64,000 bases of DNA from Gammaproteobacteria bacterium. Its GTDB lineage: Bacteria > Pseudomonadota > Gammaproteobacteria > Pseudomonadales > Azotimanducaceae. The notes under the pieces were generated by a model. The model was not told the origin of the DNA, made no database searches, and was given only the letters and a program-made list of their open reading frames with translations. The stretch spans positions 97,670-161,669 of the forward strand of contig PAPD01000013.1 of the NCBI GenBank assembly GCA_002708765.1. Direction: 5' to 3'. The translations under genes were made by a program, and so were the position numbers. Shown piece by piece: positions 46,439 through 55,768 of the stretch (positions are counted from its first letter, which is position 1; the number at the start of each line of letters is the position of its first letter).

Positions 46439-46858
46439 ATGAAGTTTTTAGACAGACTGTTAGAACCTTGGGAGGAACAAGCCTACGCATTGCTCCGAAT
46501 AGTGTCCGGATTTCTGTTTATTTGGCATGGATCCCAGAAACTTTTTAACTTCCCGCTGGAATTTCCATACCCCCTTAACCCTCTGATGCAAGCTGCGGGT
46601 TTGATAGAAGCAGTTGGTGGGGCGCTAATAATGATTGGGCTTTTCTCACGGCCTATCGCATTTTTGTGCAGTGGAACAATGGCATTTGCCTACTGGATGG
46701 CGCACGGTACGCGCGACCTTTTTCCAATACTAAATGGAGGAGAAATATCAGCCCTTTATTGTTTTTTGTTCCTGTTTATAGCTACCAAAGGATCGGGTAT
46801 CTGGAGCCTTGACTCCCTGATGAACCGAAACGATGGAGAGCAAGAAGACCTAACTTAA
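46439..46858 (+). CDS. DoxX-family membrane protein
   Basis: The 139-residue product has four hydrophobic helices and the DoxX signature RIVSGFLFIWHGSQKLFNF followed by GLIEAVGGALIMIGLFSRP. Family members include subunits linked to quinol oxidation and thiosulfate:quinone reductase, but most are uncharacterised. AAAGGAGAAATC precedes the ATG. It is probably independent of the preceding esterase gene. Confidence 0.88.
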   Translation: MKFLDRLLEPWEEQAYALLRIVSGFLFIWHGSQKLFNFPLEFPYPLNPLMQAAGLIEAVGGALIMIGLFSRPIAFLCSGTMAFAYWMAHGTRDLFPILNGGEISALYCFLFLFIATKGSGIWSLDSLMNRNDGEQEDLT

Positions 46859-46907
46859 GGTGCAGGTTACACTGCATCAGCCCGCCAAAGACTGAAAGGG
46901 CAGATCT

Positions 46908-47678
46908 TTAGCTATTGTCCAGCATTCTGAGATTGTTCATGACTTCGAGCCTTTTGACCAAAAGCAGAACCGTGAGCCGCACTATTGGCGGCTCTTTGCT
47001 AACTTCTATCTCTACCTGCTCGCGATCTATAACCAGCAAATCAGTGTTTCGATTGGCAATCACAGTGTAACTTCTCGGCCTGCTATCAAAAAGAGCAGAT
47101 TCCCCAAAACACTCGCCAACCCCGAGATCAGCAATCACTTTCATCTCGGCGGAAACTACTCGAACTGAACCGTTATTGATGAAGAACATTTCCTTCGCAA
47201 TCGTACCGATTCTAAATATTTCATCGTCCTGAGCCACAACTCTGCGACGGAGGAGTTCATAATTCTTGTCAATGAACCCTTCCTCGAACGCAAGATTAGA
47301 AGAACCCCTTACCTGTCCGAATATACGACCTATACTATATTTTATAACGGTCTTCGAAAAAATATCTGATGCATCGACTAGTTTTCTAAGCTCGTTGCTA
47401 TCAAATTTTCTCAACTTAAGATCAGTTAACTGACGGAATCGGAGCTTGGTCGGCCTAGCAGAAATAGCTTCTGCAAACCCGATCGGATCATAAACTTCGA
47501 GTGTATGTGTTGGAGATACTCCCGTTTCTTTATTTTTCTCTCCGATAACTAAAACAGACCCCGATTCTATGATATAGGCATGATCCTTATTGGAGAAATC
47601 AAAGTCTTCACCAAGCGAGATCTCCAGAACAGCAGATTGCTGTTTTAGTTGATTGAGAAGAATATTGAAATCCAGCAT
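46908..47678 (-). CDS. Cyclic-nucleotide-binding domain protein, two tandem domains
   Basis: A 256-residue soluble protein. Residues about 10-115 look like a degenerate cNMP-binding barrel (AYIIESGSVLVIGEKNKETG, VYDPIGFAEAIS). Residues about 130-250 form a second, better kept one with FFINNGSVRVVSAEMKV and the phosphate-binding cassette GECFGESALFDSRPRSYTV. That cassette keeps the Glu and Arg that hold cAMP or cGMP. There is no DNA-binding or enzymatic domain, so it may be a regulatory partner. Confidence 0.85.
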   Translation of the reverse strand: MLDFNILLNQLKQQSAVLEISLGEDFDFSNKDHAYIIESGSVLVIGEKNKETGVSPTHTLEVYDPIGFAEAISARPTKLRFRQLTDLKLRKFDSNELRKLVDASDIFSKTVIKYSIGRIFGQVRGSSNLAFEEGFIDKNYELLRRRVVAQDDEIFRIGTIAKEMFFINNGSVRVVSAEMKVIADLGVGECFGESALFDSRPRSYTVIANRNTDLLVIDREQVEIEVSKEPPIVRLTVLLLVKRLEVMNNLRMLDNS

Positions 47679-47875
47679 CTTATTAAAAAAGTCTTTAGGT
47701 TTATTATTTTTCTAGATCAGCTGGCTCAAACATTTTCCGCAAACCTTTCTATAGTAGAATGATGCATTAAAAAGCGCAGAAAATCATTTTAAATGAGAGT
47801 TCCCGGTAAAATATTTGGTAATTGGAAGGGATTAATATCCGGTTTACTCTCCATACAATCAACCAGGAAGAAAAC

Positions 47876-48292
47876 ATGAAAACACCAAAAGTCCTTGGGG
47901 TACTTCTGCTCACGTATGGTCTCCTCGTCGCTACCTTTGAATCACTTATCGGTTATTACCAGCCTCGCGGATCAGAAACTCTAATTATAACTACATTTAA
48001 CAAAAACGGGCCAGCAAGTCGTGTCGTTAACAGGCTATATAGCGAAGATAAACTGTTCGTAGCAGCTAACCACTGGCCTCGCAAGTGGTACGCTGATGCA
48101 ATCGAAGATCCGGTGGTAGAAATTAACATTGATGGCGAAATTTCAGCTTTTTTGGCTCGGCCGGTATCCGAAGAGGAACACCGAAGAGTATCAGCAGAGA
48201 ACCCTCTTTCATTCTTCTTTAGGTTTATAACAGGATTCCCTCCGAGAAAATTTCTTCATCTGGAAAAAACGGGAGAAAAACCGGATTCCTGA
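47876..48292 (+). CDS. DUF385-like nitroreductase/flavin-binding split-barrel protein
   Basis: About 138 residues from ATG 47876, which follows AGGAAG. An N-terminal membrane segment (VLGVLLLTYGLLVATFE) precedes a small split barrel: ETLIITTFNKNGPASRVV, KLFVAANHWPRKWYADAIED and VEINIDGEISAFLARPV. This matches the nitroreductase/quinone reductase family that includes deazaflavin-dependent enzymes, with WYxNxxxxP-like HWPRKWYADAIEDP. The cofactor here is unknown. An in-frame TTG upstream lacks a ribosome site. Confidence 0.78.
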   Translation: MKTPKVLGVLLLTYGLLVATFESLIGYYQPRGSETLIITTFNKNGPASRVVNRLYSEDKLFVAANHWPRKWYADAIEDPVVEINIDGEISAFLARPVSEEEHRRVSAENPLSFFFRFITGFPPRKFLHLEKTGEKPDS

Positions 48293-48384
48293 CCTGCCTC
48301 AGATGTTCTGGCGATAAGGAATTAACTTGTTATCGTTAACCAGGTTTGAGGTATGATCTTTTTATCTAGGAATTGAGAAAAAAA

Positions 48385-50364
48385 ATGGAAAATCTCTGGC
48401 AGGAAAAGGAAGCAAACAAGTTTCGGGGTTCGGATCTGAGGATGCGGGTTTATACATCACGGCTTCTAGGAAAAAGTGAAGATCTTGTTTTACATGGTGG
48501 AGGAAACACTTCCGTAAAGTCTACGCAGAAAAACATTTTCGGTATAGAGGAAGACATACTGTTCGTTAAGGGATCAGGTTGGGATCTAAAAACAATTGAA
48601 GAAGAAGGCTTTTCTCCGGCACGGCTAGACGTATTGCTGAAGTTAGGTCAGCTTCCCTCTATGACCGATACAGAAATGGCAAGAGAACTCAAGGCTTCTA
48701 TGACAAACCCCAATGCTCCGTCGCCTTCAATCGAGGCCATACTTCATGCGCTTATTCCAAGTAAATTTGTAGACCATACCCATACGGATGCGGTGGTCGC
48801 AATAAGCAACTCCCCCAACGGGCAAAAGATCCTCGAAGATATATATGGCAGTTCAGTCATGATACTGCCCTACATAATGCCGGGATTCGTGTTGGCAACT
48901 CAGGTCTATAAAGCAACCATCGGCATTGACTGGGATGAACTGGAAGGCATAGTCCTGATGCATCATGGATTATTTACTTTTAATGATGATGCAAAAGAGA
49001 GTTACGGAAAAATGATTGAACTTGTTACAAAGGCAGAGGACTATTTAAAATCTATCAATGCCTTTCAGGGAGCCGCCAAAGGCTCATACGAAAGCCTTGC
49101 AGATGATTATATTCTCCTGGCTCAGGCTAGGAAAACAGCATCTGAACATTTCGGTGGCCCTATGTTGCTTTCATGGAATACCAGTCCCGAAAGTGTAGGT
49201 TTCAGTAGAATAGAAAACGTAAAGGAAATAGCTACACGAGGGCCATTAACACCGGACCATACACTTCAAACCAAGCGAATTCCGGCAATATTTGGGGAAA
49301 ACCCCAGCCACGGAATCAAAGAATTCGTGAATGATTATCTGGATTATTTCAAGAATAATAACGATGGCTCTCTTTCATGCCTTGACCCTGCGCCACGGTA
49401 TGCCGTATGGAAGGACAAAGGACTCATTGTTCTTGCTGGCAATCTTAAGAGACAGAAAATAATAACCGATATGATGGAACACACGGTCAGAGCAATTCAA
49501 TGGGGGGAAGCTCTAGGGGGTTGGAAGACTCTTTCCGGAGAAGAGATCTTTGAATTAGAGTATTGGGAGCTAGAGCAAGCGAAATTAAAACTTGCTCCTG
49601 CGAAATCTGAATACGACGGCAAGATAGCGGTCATAACCGGTGCTGCCTCCGGAATAGGTAAAGCCTGCGTTGAAGCCTTTGCAGAAAAAGGGGCGGCTGT
49701 CATTGCTCTAGATATAAATCCGGAAATAAAGACCATCTTCAACCAACCAGGAATTATGGGATTGATTTGTGATATCACCGACGACGAATCGATACAGTCG
49801 GCAATACATTCTGGCGTGGCCGCATTTGGGGGAATTGATATTCTTGTAAGCAACGCCGGATCATTCCCGGAAAGCGCAACTGTTGAAAACATGAAAAGCG
49901 ATTTTCTTCAGAAAACAATGTCTATTAATTTTAATGGTCACGTCAGCATGATGAGAGCATGCACGCCTTTCCTGAAGCTGGGTCATGAAGCGTCAATCGT
50001 TCTTATGACCTCAAAGAATGTTCCAGCTCCCGGACCTGGAGCGGGCGCATATTCGGCTGCGAAATCAGCGCTAACCCAGATGGGTAGAGTGGCGGCGATG
50101 GAACTCGGGGGAGATGGAATAAGAGTAAATATGCTGCACCCGAATGCCGTCTTTGATACCGGGATCTGGTCGGAAGAAGTCTTAAAAAGCCGAGCCTCAA
50201 GCTACGGCCTCTCGATAGAAGAATACAAGAGGAATAACATTCTAAAGACATCGATAACGTCCCATGATGTAGCAGACCTAGTGGTTACGGTTTGCAATCA
50301 GAGTTTTTCGAAAACAACCGGGTCACAGATACCTATCGACGGGGGGAACGACAGAGTTATCTAA
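48385..50364 (+). CDS. Bifunctional rhamnulose-1-phosphate aldolase/short-chain dehydrogenase
   Basis: A 659-residue fusion. The N-terminal class II aldolase domain (about 20-250) shows VLHGGGNTSVKS and the zinc site FVDHTHTDAVVAIS near residue 130, plus VLMHHGLFTFND. The C-terminal SDR domain (about 405-655) shows ITGAASGIGKA near 417, LVSNAGSFP, the catalytic YSAAKSALTQ near 554, and a final SQIPIDGGND. Such fusions split a sugar-1-phosphate and oxidise the resulting lactaldehyde or sugar in rhamnose or related deoxy-sugar use. No other rhamnose gene is adjacent. Confidence 0.92.
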   Translation: MENLWQEKEANKFRGSDLRMRVYTSRLLGKSEDLVLHGGGNTSVKSTQKNIFGIEEDILFVKGSGWDLKTIEEEGFSPARLDVLLKLGQLPSMTDTEMARELKASMTNPNAPSPSIEAILHALIPSKFVDHTHTDAVVAISNSPNGQKILEDIYGSSVMILPYIMPGFVLATQVYKATIGIDWDELEGIVLMHHGLFTFNDDAKESYGKMIELVTKAEDYLKSINAFQGAAKGSYESLADDYILLAQARKTASEHFGGPMLLSWNTSPESVGFSRIENVKEIATRGPLTPDHTLQTKRIPAIFGENPSHGIKEFVNDYLDYFKNNNDGSLSCLDPAPRYAVWKDKGLIVLAGNLKRQKIITDMMEHTVRAIQWGEALGGWKTLSGEEIFELEYWELEQAKLKLAPAKSEYDGKIAVITGAASGIGKACVEAFAEKGAAVIALDINPEIKTIFNQPGIMGLICDITDDESIQSAIHSGVAAFGGIDILVSNAGSFPESATVENMKSDFLQKTMSINFNGHVSMMRACTPFLKLGHEASIVLMTSKNVPAPGPGAGAYSAAKSALTQMGRVAAMELGGDGIRVNMLHPNAVFDTGIWSEEVLKSRASSYGLSIEEYKRNNILKTSITSHDVADLVVTVCNQSFSKTTGSQIPIDGGNDRVI

Positions 50365-50421
50365 GATTTATCCGGAAGCATCCTAGTAATTAGAGAAAGA
50401 AAACATTTTAAGGAGACCAAG

Positions 50422-51483
50422 TTGGGAGAGAGAAAATTAAACCTTGAAGAATTGTCCGCTAAGGTCGGAGGAGACGCAAAAGGGGCTCTGGGCGTTCTGC
50501 TAGCCTATATAGGAGACCAAACAGGTATATATCGAGCGCTGGAAAAGCTGGGTCCTGTCGGGTGCGAATCTCTCGCTAAAAACCTAGATCTTAACGAACG
50601 ATATTTGCTTGAATTCTTATCGGCGAATGTCGCTAATGGATACGTGACCTGCGATTTCGAGAAGAACCTTTTCAGTTTAACGGAGGAACAAGCAGCAGTA
50701 TTTGCTCACGAAGGCGAACTCACCTGTATGCAGGGGTTCTTTCAATCAATCGTCTCACAATACGCTACTCATGAAGACGCAGTGGATGTGTTCAGAACCG
50801 GAAGAGGAAGGCCCTGGAACGAACATCACCCGTGCTGCTTTTCGGGGACCGATAGATTTTTCCGTCCCGGATACGAGGCACACCTTCTGGATGTCTGGAT
50901 TCCCTCATTGAAAGGCATACAAGAAAAATTAAACGAAGGGGTTAAGGTTGCTGACATCGGGTGCGGACACGGCTCTTCAACGATCATGATGGCAAAAAGA
51001 TTCCCTACATCTAGATTTTTTGGGTTTGATTTTCATGCTCCTTCTATCGAATCCGCAAGAAAAAAACTGGTGGAAGAGAAAATCAAAAATGTCGAATTCC
51101 TCGTCAGCTCAGCGAAAGAAATACCGGACAAGGAATATGAATTTGCATGCATCTTTGACGCCCTGCATGACATGGGTGATCCCGTAGGCGCTTCAAAAAG
51201 AATCAGAGATGTTCTTTCAGACACTGGCACTTTCATGGTTGTAGAACCGACGGCTGCGGACACTCTAGAGGACAATGTCTCCAACAATCCGATGAGCGCT
51301 GCCTTATATAGTTTTTCAACTCTGGTCTGTGTGCCAACCTCCAGATCACAAGAAGTAGGGCTAGCGCTAGGCGCCCAGGCAGGAGAGAAAAGACTATCGA
51401 AAGTTCTCAAGGAGGCCGGTTTCTCTGAAGTTCGAAAAACGAGTGAAAATGCAGCTAATATGGTTCTAGAAGCACGGGCCTAG
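50422..51483 (+). CDS. Winged-helix/SAM-dependent methyltransferase fusion
   Basis: The 353-residue protein starts at TTG 50422, well placed after AAGGAGACCAAG. Residues about 20-100 form a winged helix (GIYRALEKLGPVGCESLAKN, NERYLLEFLSANVANGYV), as in small-molecule O-methyltransferases. Residues about 165-350 form the Rossmann core: motif I VADIGCGHGSSTIMMAKRFP, then FFGFDFHAPSIESARKK and ACIFDALHDMGDP. The acceptor is unknown. It follows the aldolase/SDR gene by 57 bp and may share its transcript. Confidence 0.88.
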   Translation: MGERKLNLEELSAKVGGDAKGALGVLLAYIGDQTGIYRALEKLGPVGCESLAKNLDLNERYLLEFLSANVANGYVTCDFEKNLFSLTEEQAAVFAHEGELTCMQGFFQSIVSQYATHEDAVDVFRTGRGRPWNEHHPCCFSGTDRFFRPGYEAHLLDVWIPSLKGIQEKLNEGVKVADIGCGHGSSTIMMAKRFPTSRFFGFDFHAPSIESARKKLVEEKIKNVEFLVSSAKEIPDKEYEFACIFDALHDMGDPVGASKRIRDVLSDTGTFMVVEPTAADTLEDNVSNNPMSAALYSFSTLVCVPTSRSQEVGLALGAQAGEKRLSKVLKEAGFSEVRKTSENAANMVLEARA

Positions 51484-51593
51484 ATGCTGGAGAAATTTTA
51501 TGGAAAACCTTAATTAGTTCAGAGCAAAGGTGAGTTCGAACATATAGTAACGAAGATGAGGTTTTTCTTCTATATTCAAGGCCGAGGGGAAAC

Positions 51594-52403
51594 GTGAAAA
51601 AATTAAATGACTGGATGAAAAAGAAGAATAATACTAGAGGGCGCATGCTCTCAGATTTTGATCGCATGACACACGAACTTAAGCCTTGCGATGTTCTTCT
51701 GGTCGAGGGCAGATCAAATATAAGCAATGGAATAAGATTTCTTACCAATAGTTCCTGGACTCACGCTGCACTCTATATAGGCAGAATATATGACGTGGAA
51801 GACAAAAAAATACGATCCATAATTAGCCGAGACCATGCGGGCGAACCTGAAACTCAATTCATCATTGAGAGCTTACTCGGAGTGGGAACGGTATTACGTC
51901 CCTTGAAAACATATGAAAATGAACATCTAAGAATATGCCGTCCTTCCCGCCTTTCCTATAAGGACAAGCCTAAGGTAATAGCGCACGCGGCTAGCCAAAT
52001 CGGAAAAGAATATAATCTCAGACAAATTTTTGATCTCGCCCGGTTTCTTTTGCCATGGTATATAATGCCAAGGAAATGGGCTTCAAGCCTTTTCAGAAAA
52101 AATCTGAGCAGACCCACAAAAACAGTCTGTTCCACAATGATTGCAGAGTCTTTCGCATCAGCAGAATATCCTATACTGCCTCTGGTCAAGCATAACGATA
52201 AAGGTCAACCTCAACTCTTTCGCCGAAACCCGAAGCTCTGCACCCCAAGCGATTTTGATTTCTCCCCTTATTTTGACATCATTAAATACTCGTTCATCGA
52301 TTTCTTTCAGGCAGAATACAACCTTCTGCCCTGGAAAGGGCCAGCTTCGCTAAGCGAAGAAGAAAATGATTTTTTTCTCAACCCAGCTGAAAAAAAACAA
52401 TGA
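51594..52403 (+). CDS. YiiX/YaeF-type permuted papain-like cysteine hydrolase
   Basis: A 269-residue product from GTG 51594 after GAGGGGAAAC. The fold is the circularly permuted NlpC/P60 (YiiX) type. The catalytic His comes first, in SSWTHAALYIG near residue 58, and the catalytic Cys late, in TVCSTMIAESF near 178. It begins with LKPCDVLLVEGRSNISNGI, typical of these enzymes, which act on lipids or peptides. No signal peptide is present. The C-terminus is rich in aromatic and charged residues without match. Confidence 0.82.
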   Translation: MKKLNDWMKKKNNTRGRMLSDFDRMTHELKPCDVLLVEGRSNISNGIRFLTNSSWTHAALYIGRIYDVEDKKIRSIISRDHAGEPETQFIIESLLGVGTVLRPLKTYENEHLRICRPSRLSYKDKPKVIAHAASQIGKEYNLRQIFDLARFLLPWYIMPRKWASSLFRKNLSRPTKTVCSTMIAESFASAEYPILPLVKHNDKGQPQLFRRNPKLCTPSDFDFSPYFDIIKYSFIDFFQAEYNLLPWKGPASLSEEENDFFLNPAEKKQ

Positions 52404-52499
52404 AGCATCCGTTTTAGCTAAATATTTTTCCCAACTCATTCATTGAAAAGTTCTCTAGAACGGGCATTACCTCATTAAGAGGATCAGGCCGATTGTTTT

Positions 52500-52904
52500 T
52501 TAGGAAAGAGTCTCGAGTTCTTTATCAACCCTGCACCAGTCAGGAGCATTTTCCAGGCGGTGGTTGTGCGTTGGATTGAAAAACCTTTTTTCATCAAAAG
52601 CCATCCCATTAACGCTTGCCAATCCGAATTCCAATTCAGCCCACAACCTTGATCCACAATTACCACAAAACTTCCTGCAGTTATTTCTTCCGGCATCAGA
52701 CTTGACCGTAAAAGATAAGGGAAGACCTTTTATCAAAACTAGCTGATCCAGAGGAATCAGATAGGCGCAGTAACTCGAAGAACCACTAATTTTCTGACAA
52801 TCACTACAAAAACAAAGTGTCTGGATTGTTGGAGAAACTGGCACCTTAAAGCGCACTTCTCCGCATAAACATCCTCCCGAGATTTTTTCAGCAACGTTAG
52901 ACAT
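52500..52904 (-). CDS. GFA-family (DUF636/CENP-V-like) zinc protein
   Basis: About 134 residues from the ATG at 52902-52904. The zinc ligands are in GGCLCGEVRFKV, CFCSDCQKISG and FCGNCGSRLW, the hallmark of the family named after glutathione-dependent formaldehyde-activating enzyme. Most members have unknown activity. An in-frame ATG 28 codons upstream would give a tail that does not match the family. A second, diverged member is at 55309-55761. Confidence 0.87.
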   Translation of the reverse strand: MSNVAEKISGGCLCGEVRFKVPVSPTIQTLCFCSDCQKISGSSSYCAYLIPLDQLVLIKGLPLSFTVKSDAGRNNCRKFCGNCGSRLWAELEFGLASVNGMAFDEKRFFNPTHNHRLENAPDWCRVDKELETLS

Positions 52905-53003
52905 ATTCAACTCGTCTCGAGTATACGGACTATCAGATAAGGCAAATACACACCGAGAATTAGCATCGAATAGGCGATAATCTCCCACTTCTTTAGCTTC
53001 ATA

Positions 53004-53237
53004 TCATTCGTCCAACTTGCTCCATAAAATTGGCTCATCAAGCCCTATAAACGCCTTCTTATCTTCATAATATTTTTTTGAATTAATCTCATCAATTTTT
53101 TCGTCAATCCTGTCTATGGCTCTAGTCAATGTCGCTAGCTCGGTCTCCAGACCTTTGATTTTCTTAATGCTGGACTGAACTTCTCTGAGATCTGCTAAAG
53201 AACTATCTAATGCATGAAATAGCCTCACATAACTCAT
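53004..53237 (-). CDS. Small coiled-coil protein, unknown function
   Basis: The 77-residue product is almost all amphipathic helix. IKKIKGLETELATLTRAIDR continues into IDEKIDEINSKK with a heptad pattern, so it should form a dimeric coiled coil. No signal peptide or known domain is seen. An AAAGGAACG site precedes the ATG. It sits between the GFA gene and a basic small gene, all on the minus strand. Confidence 0.6.
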   Translation of the reverse strand: MSYVRLFHALDSSLADLREVQSSIKKIKGLETELATLTRAIDRIDEKIDEINSKKYYEDKKAFIGLDEPILWSKLDE

Positions 53238-53345
53238 AACGTTCCTTTGGACGATAGATTCAAATCGAAGACTAACACAGATTGAAAAATACTCTCTACT
53301 GGCCAGCTAATTCAACCAGACACCAATACCAATGCACTAAAGCAG

Positions 53346-53543
53346 TCAGACCAAGTCATCGTGATGCCTTAACCTTAACTTCCTGTATTTTTGGCGGAGT
53401 TGTTTCATATTAGAATAGTATCTCTCTGCTCTTTCGGTTTTCATCTCTCTTGCTTCTCTTCTTCTTTTCCTGGCTCTATGAGATTTCATCATTCTTTCAG
53501 CAGAGGATTTCTTAACCAGATCTATCGTAACTTCCTTAGTCAT
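53346..53543 (-). CDS. Small very basic protein, unknown function
   Basis: About 65 residues from the ATG at 53541-53543, which follows AAGGGAAAATC. More than a third of residues are Lys or Arg (SHRARKRRREAREMKTERAE, then KQLRQKYRKLRLRHHDD). The composition suits RNA or DNA binding or a ribosome-associated role, but no family is recognised. The good ribosome site makes it likely to be translated. Confidence 0.55.
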   Translation of the reverse strand: MTKEVTIDLVKKSSAERMMKSHRARKRRREAREMKTERAERYYSNMKQLRQKYRKLRLRHHDDLV

Positions 53544-53721
53544 GATTTTCCCTTGGAAAAGTTTCAAGATATATCTCTATGACTAATAGACCATCAAAAA
53601 GTTCCTCTAAATAATCCAGTTTCGACGGAAAACAACGGGTTCAATGGAGAAAGACAATGCCCATTTCTTTAAAATACCTAAAACCCCTCATTTTCAAAGC
53701 AATGCTCGAGAGAATCGAAAA

Positions 53722-55104
53722 TCAGTCGTTTCTGGATACAGCGAACAAGGCCGCTTCTTCTCCGGCCAGCTTTCCAAATACTATGGCTGGCCCAAAGGAA
53801 CCTCCACCGCCTACATATCGGTCTCCGTGAAGATTACCAACTGTCTCACCTGCAGCATACAGACCGGCAATCGGTTTTTCATTACGATCAATCACATTGG
53901 TCTTTTCATCTATTCGGAGACCTGCTCCGGTCCAACAAATAATAGCTGGCCTAACTTCGACACCGTAATAGGGTGGTGTTTGAATCTTTTCTAACTTTCC
54001 TGATTTAAAGAAAGCGGAGTCAAATCCCAGATCGGAATCTCTATTATAATTATCAATAGTCCCTGCCAGGGCATCTGCCTGTATGCCTATATTCTCAGCT
54101 AAAGATTCAAGATCATTAGCCCTTTTTATGAAACCTTCTTCCGCTTTTTTTTGCAAAACATCGGATACCCAATATGCCTGAGAAGCCGAATTCGGAGAAG
54201 CATTCATTCTCGCAGTTTCATCAAAGATTGCGTAAGCGCTTCCACCTTGAGCCTCTATAAGTCCTCCGAGAACGGTATATGGCGCTGATTCACTAACGAA
54301 ACGTCTTCCTCGACGATTGACCAGAATTAGCCAAGAGGGAAACAGAACTTCGAGATCCTGACTGAAACCAGGTGTAACCAACAATAGTCCTCTATCATGC
54401 CCGTCAACAGTCGCCCCTACCGATTCACCCAGCGAGATTCCATCTCCCCGCGCGCCCTCGGCTCCTATATACCAACTCCAATCCCCCGCCGCCTGAGATT
54501 GTGGATAGTATTTATCCAACAGCGCCTGATTCGCTCCGAATCCTCCCGTTGCTAAAACTACCGCTCCGGAAAATGCTTTGTCTCCATTGATTGAAACTCC
54601 AGCTATCCGATTATCTCGTTCCACAAGTAACTCGGTTACCCTCGCATCCAGAACAATATCAACATTTTTATGGCTCCTGTGGCCATCTAAGGTATTAATT
54701 ACTTCTTGTCCTCCACCGCCCGGTTGGTGGCCCCGAGGAACCGAACTAACACCAGAGGGATAGACTCCCTCGGGCAAGAATTGCACTCCAAGATCAACCA
54801 GCCACTCAAAGGTCGGAGCACTGAGATCGCAATATTTTCTAACTATCCTGGGATCCACTTTCCACTGATTGAGCGTCATATAGTGTTCATACATGTCATC
54901 AGCAGTATCGTCGGGGACACCGGCCTTCTTTTGGACAGATGTGCCGGCCGCGTAAAAATGACCGCCGCTCAGTCGGGATGAGCCACCGACCACCTGTTCG
55001 CTTTCGCAAATCAGCACAGAAGCTCCGGAATCCGCTGCAGAAATCGCCGCTGATAGGCCTGCTGCGCCAGATCCAATAACAATTACATCGTAATCTCTAT
55101 CCAA
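53722..55104 (-). CDS. FAD-dependent oxidoreductase of the fumarate reductase/3-ketosteroid dehydrogenase type
   Basis: A 460-residue flavoprotein. The N-terminus DVIVIGSGAAGLSAAISAAD is the FAD-binding GxGxxG motif, followed by GGSSRLSGGHFYAAGT. The C-terminal FAD contact GLYAAGETVGNLHGDRYVGG is characteristic of soluble fumarate reductase, urocanate reductase and ketosteroid dehydrogenase relatives. The fold has an intervening capping domain. It has no signal peptide and no CxxCH heme motif. Substrate is not predictable. It is followed downstream by no close gene on its strand. Confidence 0.87.
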   Translation of the reverse strand: MDRDYDVIVIGSGAAGLSAAISAADSGASVLICESEQVVGGSSRLSGGHFYAAGTSVQKKAGVPDDTADDMYEHYMTLNQWKVDPRIVRKYCDLSAPTFEWLVDLGVQFLPEGVYPSGVSSVPRGHQPGGGGQEVINTLDGHRSHKNVDIVLDARVTELLVERDNRIAGVSINGDKAFSGAVVLATGGFGANQALLDKYYPQSQAAGDWSWYIGAEGARGDGISLGESVGATVDGHDRGLLLVTPGFSQDLEVLFPSWLILVNRRGRRFVSESAPYTVLGGLIEAQGGSAYAIFDETARMNASPNSASQAYWVSDVLQKKAEEGFIKRANDLESLAENIGIQADALAGTIDNYNRDSDLGFDSAFFKSGKLEKIQTPPYYGVEVRPAIICWTGAGLRIDEKTNVIDRNEKPIAGLYAAGETVGNLHGDRYVGGGGSFGPAIVFGKLAGEEAALFAVSRND

Positions 55105-55308
55105 ACCTCAACCTCCCTGTTTCGATTTCCGAAACTCCGAGAAAATAATTTCGTGCCCTCATGCAGTCCAGAACCAGGCTCACTATTAAAAAATTTGAGC
55201 TAGCAACCATTAGACAATACCATAGCTCTGCAATATATTAAGCATATTGAGCCCCAGAAACGGGCGCTTTTTTCAAAGCATCTATTTTCGCACGGGAGTT
55301 CCCTGCCA

Positions 55309-55761
55309 TTGAATCAATCAGGAAGATGCTTGTGTGGTGATATTAGCTACCAATTTAATAGCTCAAACGTGTTATCCGCTCACCACTGTCACTGCACCGA
55401 TTGTCAAAAGTCTAACGGTTCTGGTAAGGCCACGATTATCTATATCTCAAAGAGAAATATAATTACATCCGGGAAACCAAAATACTTTGAGCAAAGAGGC
55501 TCTATTGGCTTGCGGGTCCGAAGAGGATTTTGCCGGAATTGCGGCTCGGGAATTTTGAGTTACATTAGAGAGCTCCCAATGCTTATATTCGTTAAGGCTG
55601 GCACGCTTGAGGATTCCTCATGGCTAGAGATTGAATCCAATTTCTTTGTAAGATCGGCAAAGCAATGGGATCTACCGGACAAATCGATAAAGTGCTTCAG
55701 AAAAAACCCCAGTCTTTTTTCTAACATCAAAACTATTTATAGATCCATTACGGGCAGGTAA
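55309..55761 (+). CDS. GFA-family (DUF636/CENP-V-like) zinc protein
   Basis: A 150-residue member of the same zinc family as 52500-52904. It shows RCLCGDISYQF, HHCHCTDCQKSNG and RGFCRNCGSGILSY. The start is TTG 55309, with GGGAG ten bases upstream. It ends 8 bp before the amidohydrolase gene, so both are likely co-transcribed. The two GFA proteins differ in much of their length and look like distant paralogues. Confidence 0.85.
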   Translation: MNQSGRCLCGDISYQFNSSNVLSAHHCHCTDCQKSNGSGKATIIYISKRNIITSGKPKYFEQRGSIGLRVRRGFCRNCGSGILSYIRELPMLIFVKAGTLEDSSWLEIESNFFVRSAKQWDLPDKSIKCFRKNPSLFSNIKTIYRSITGR

Positions 55762-55768
55762 AAAAATC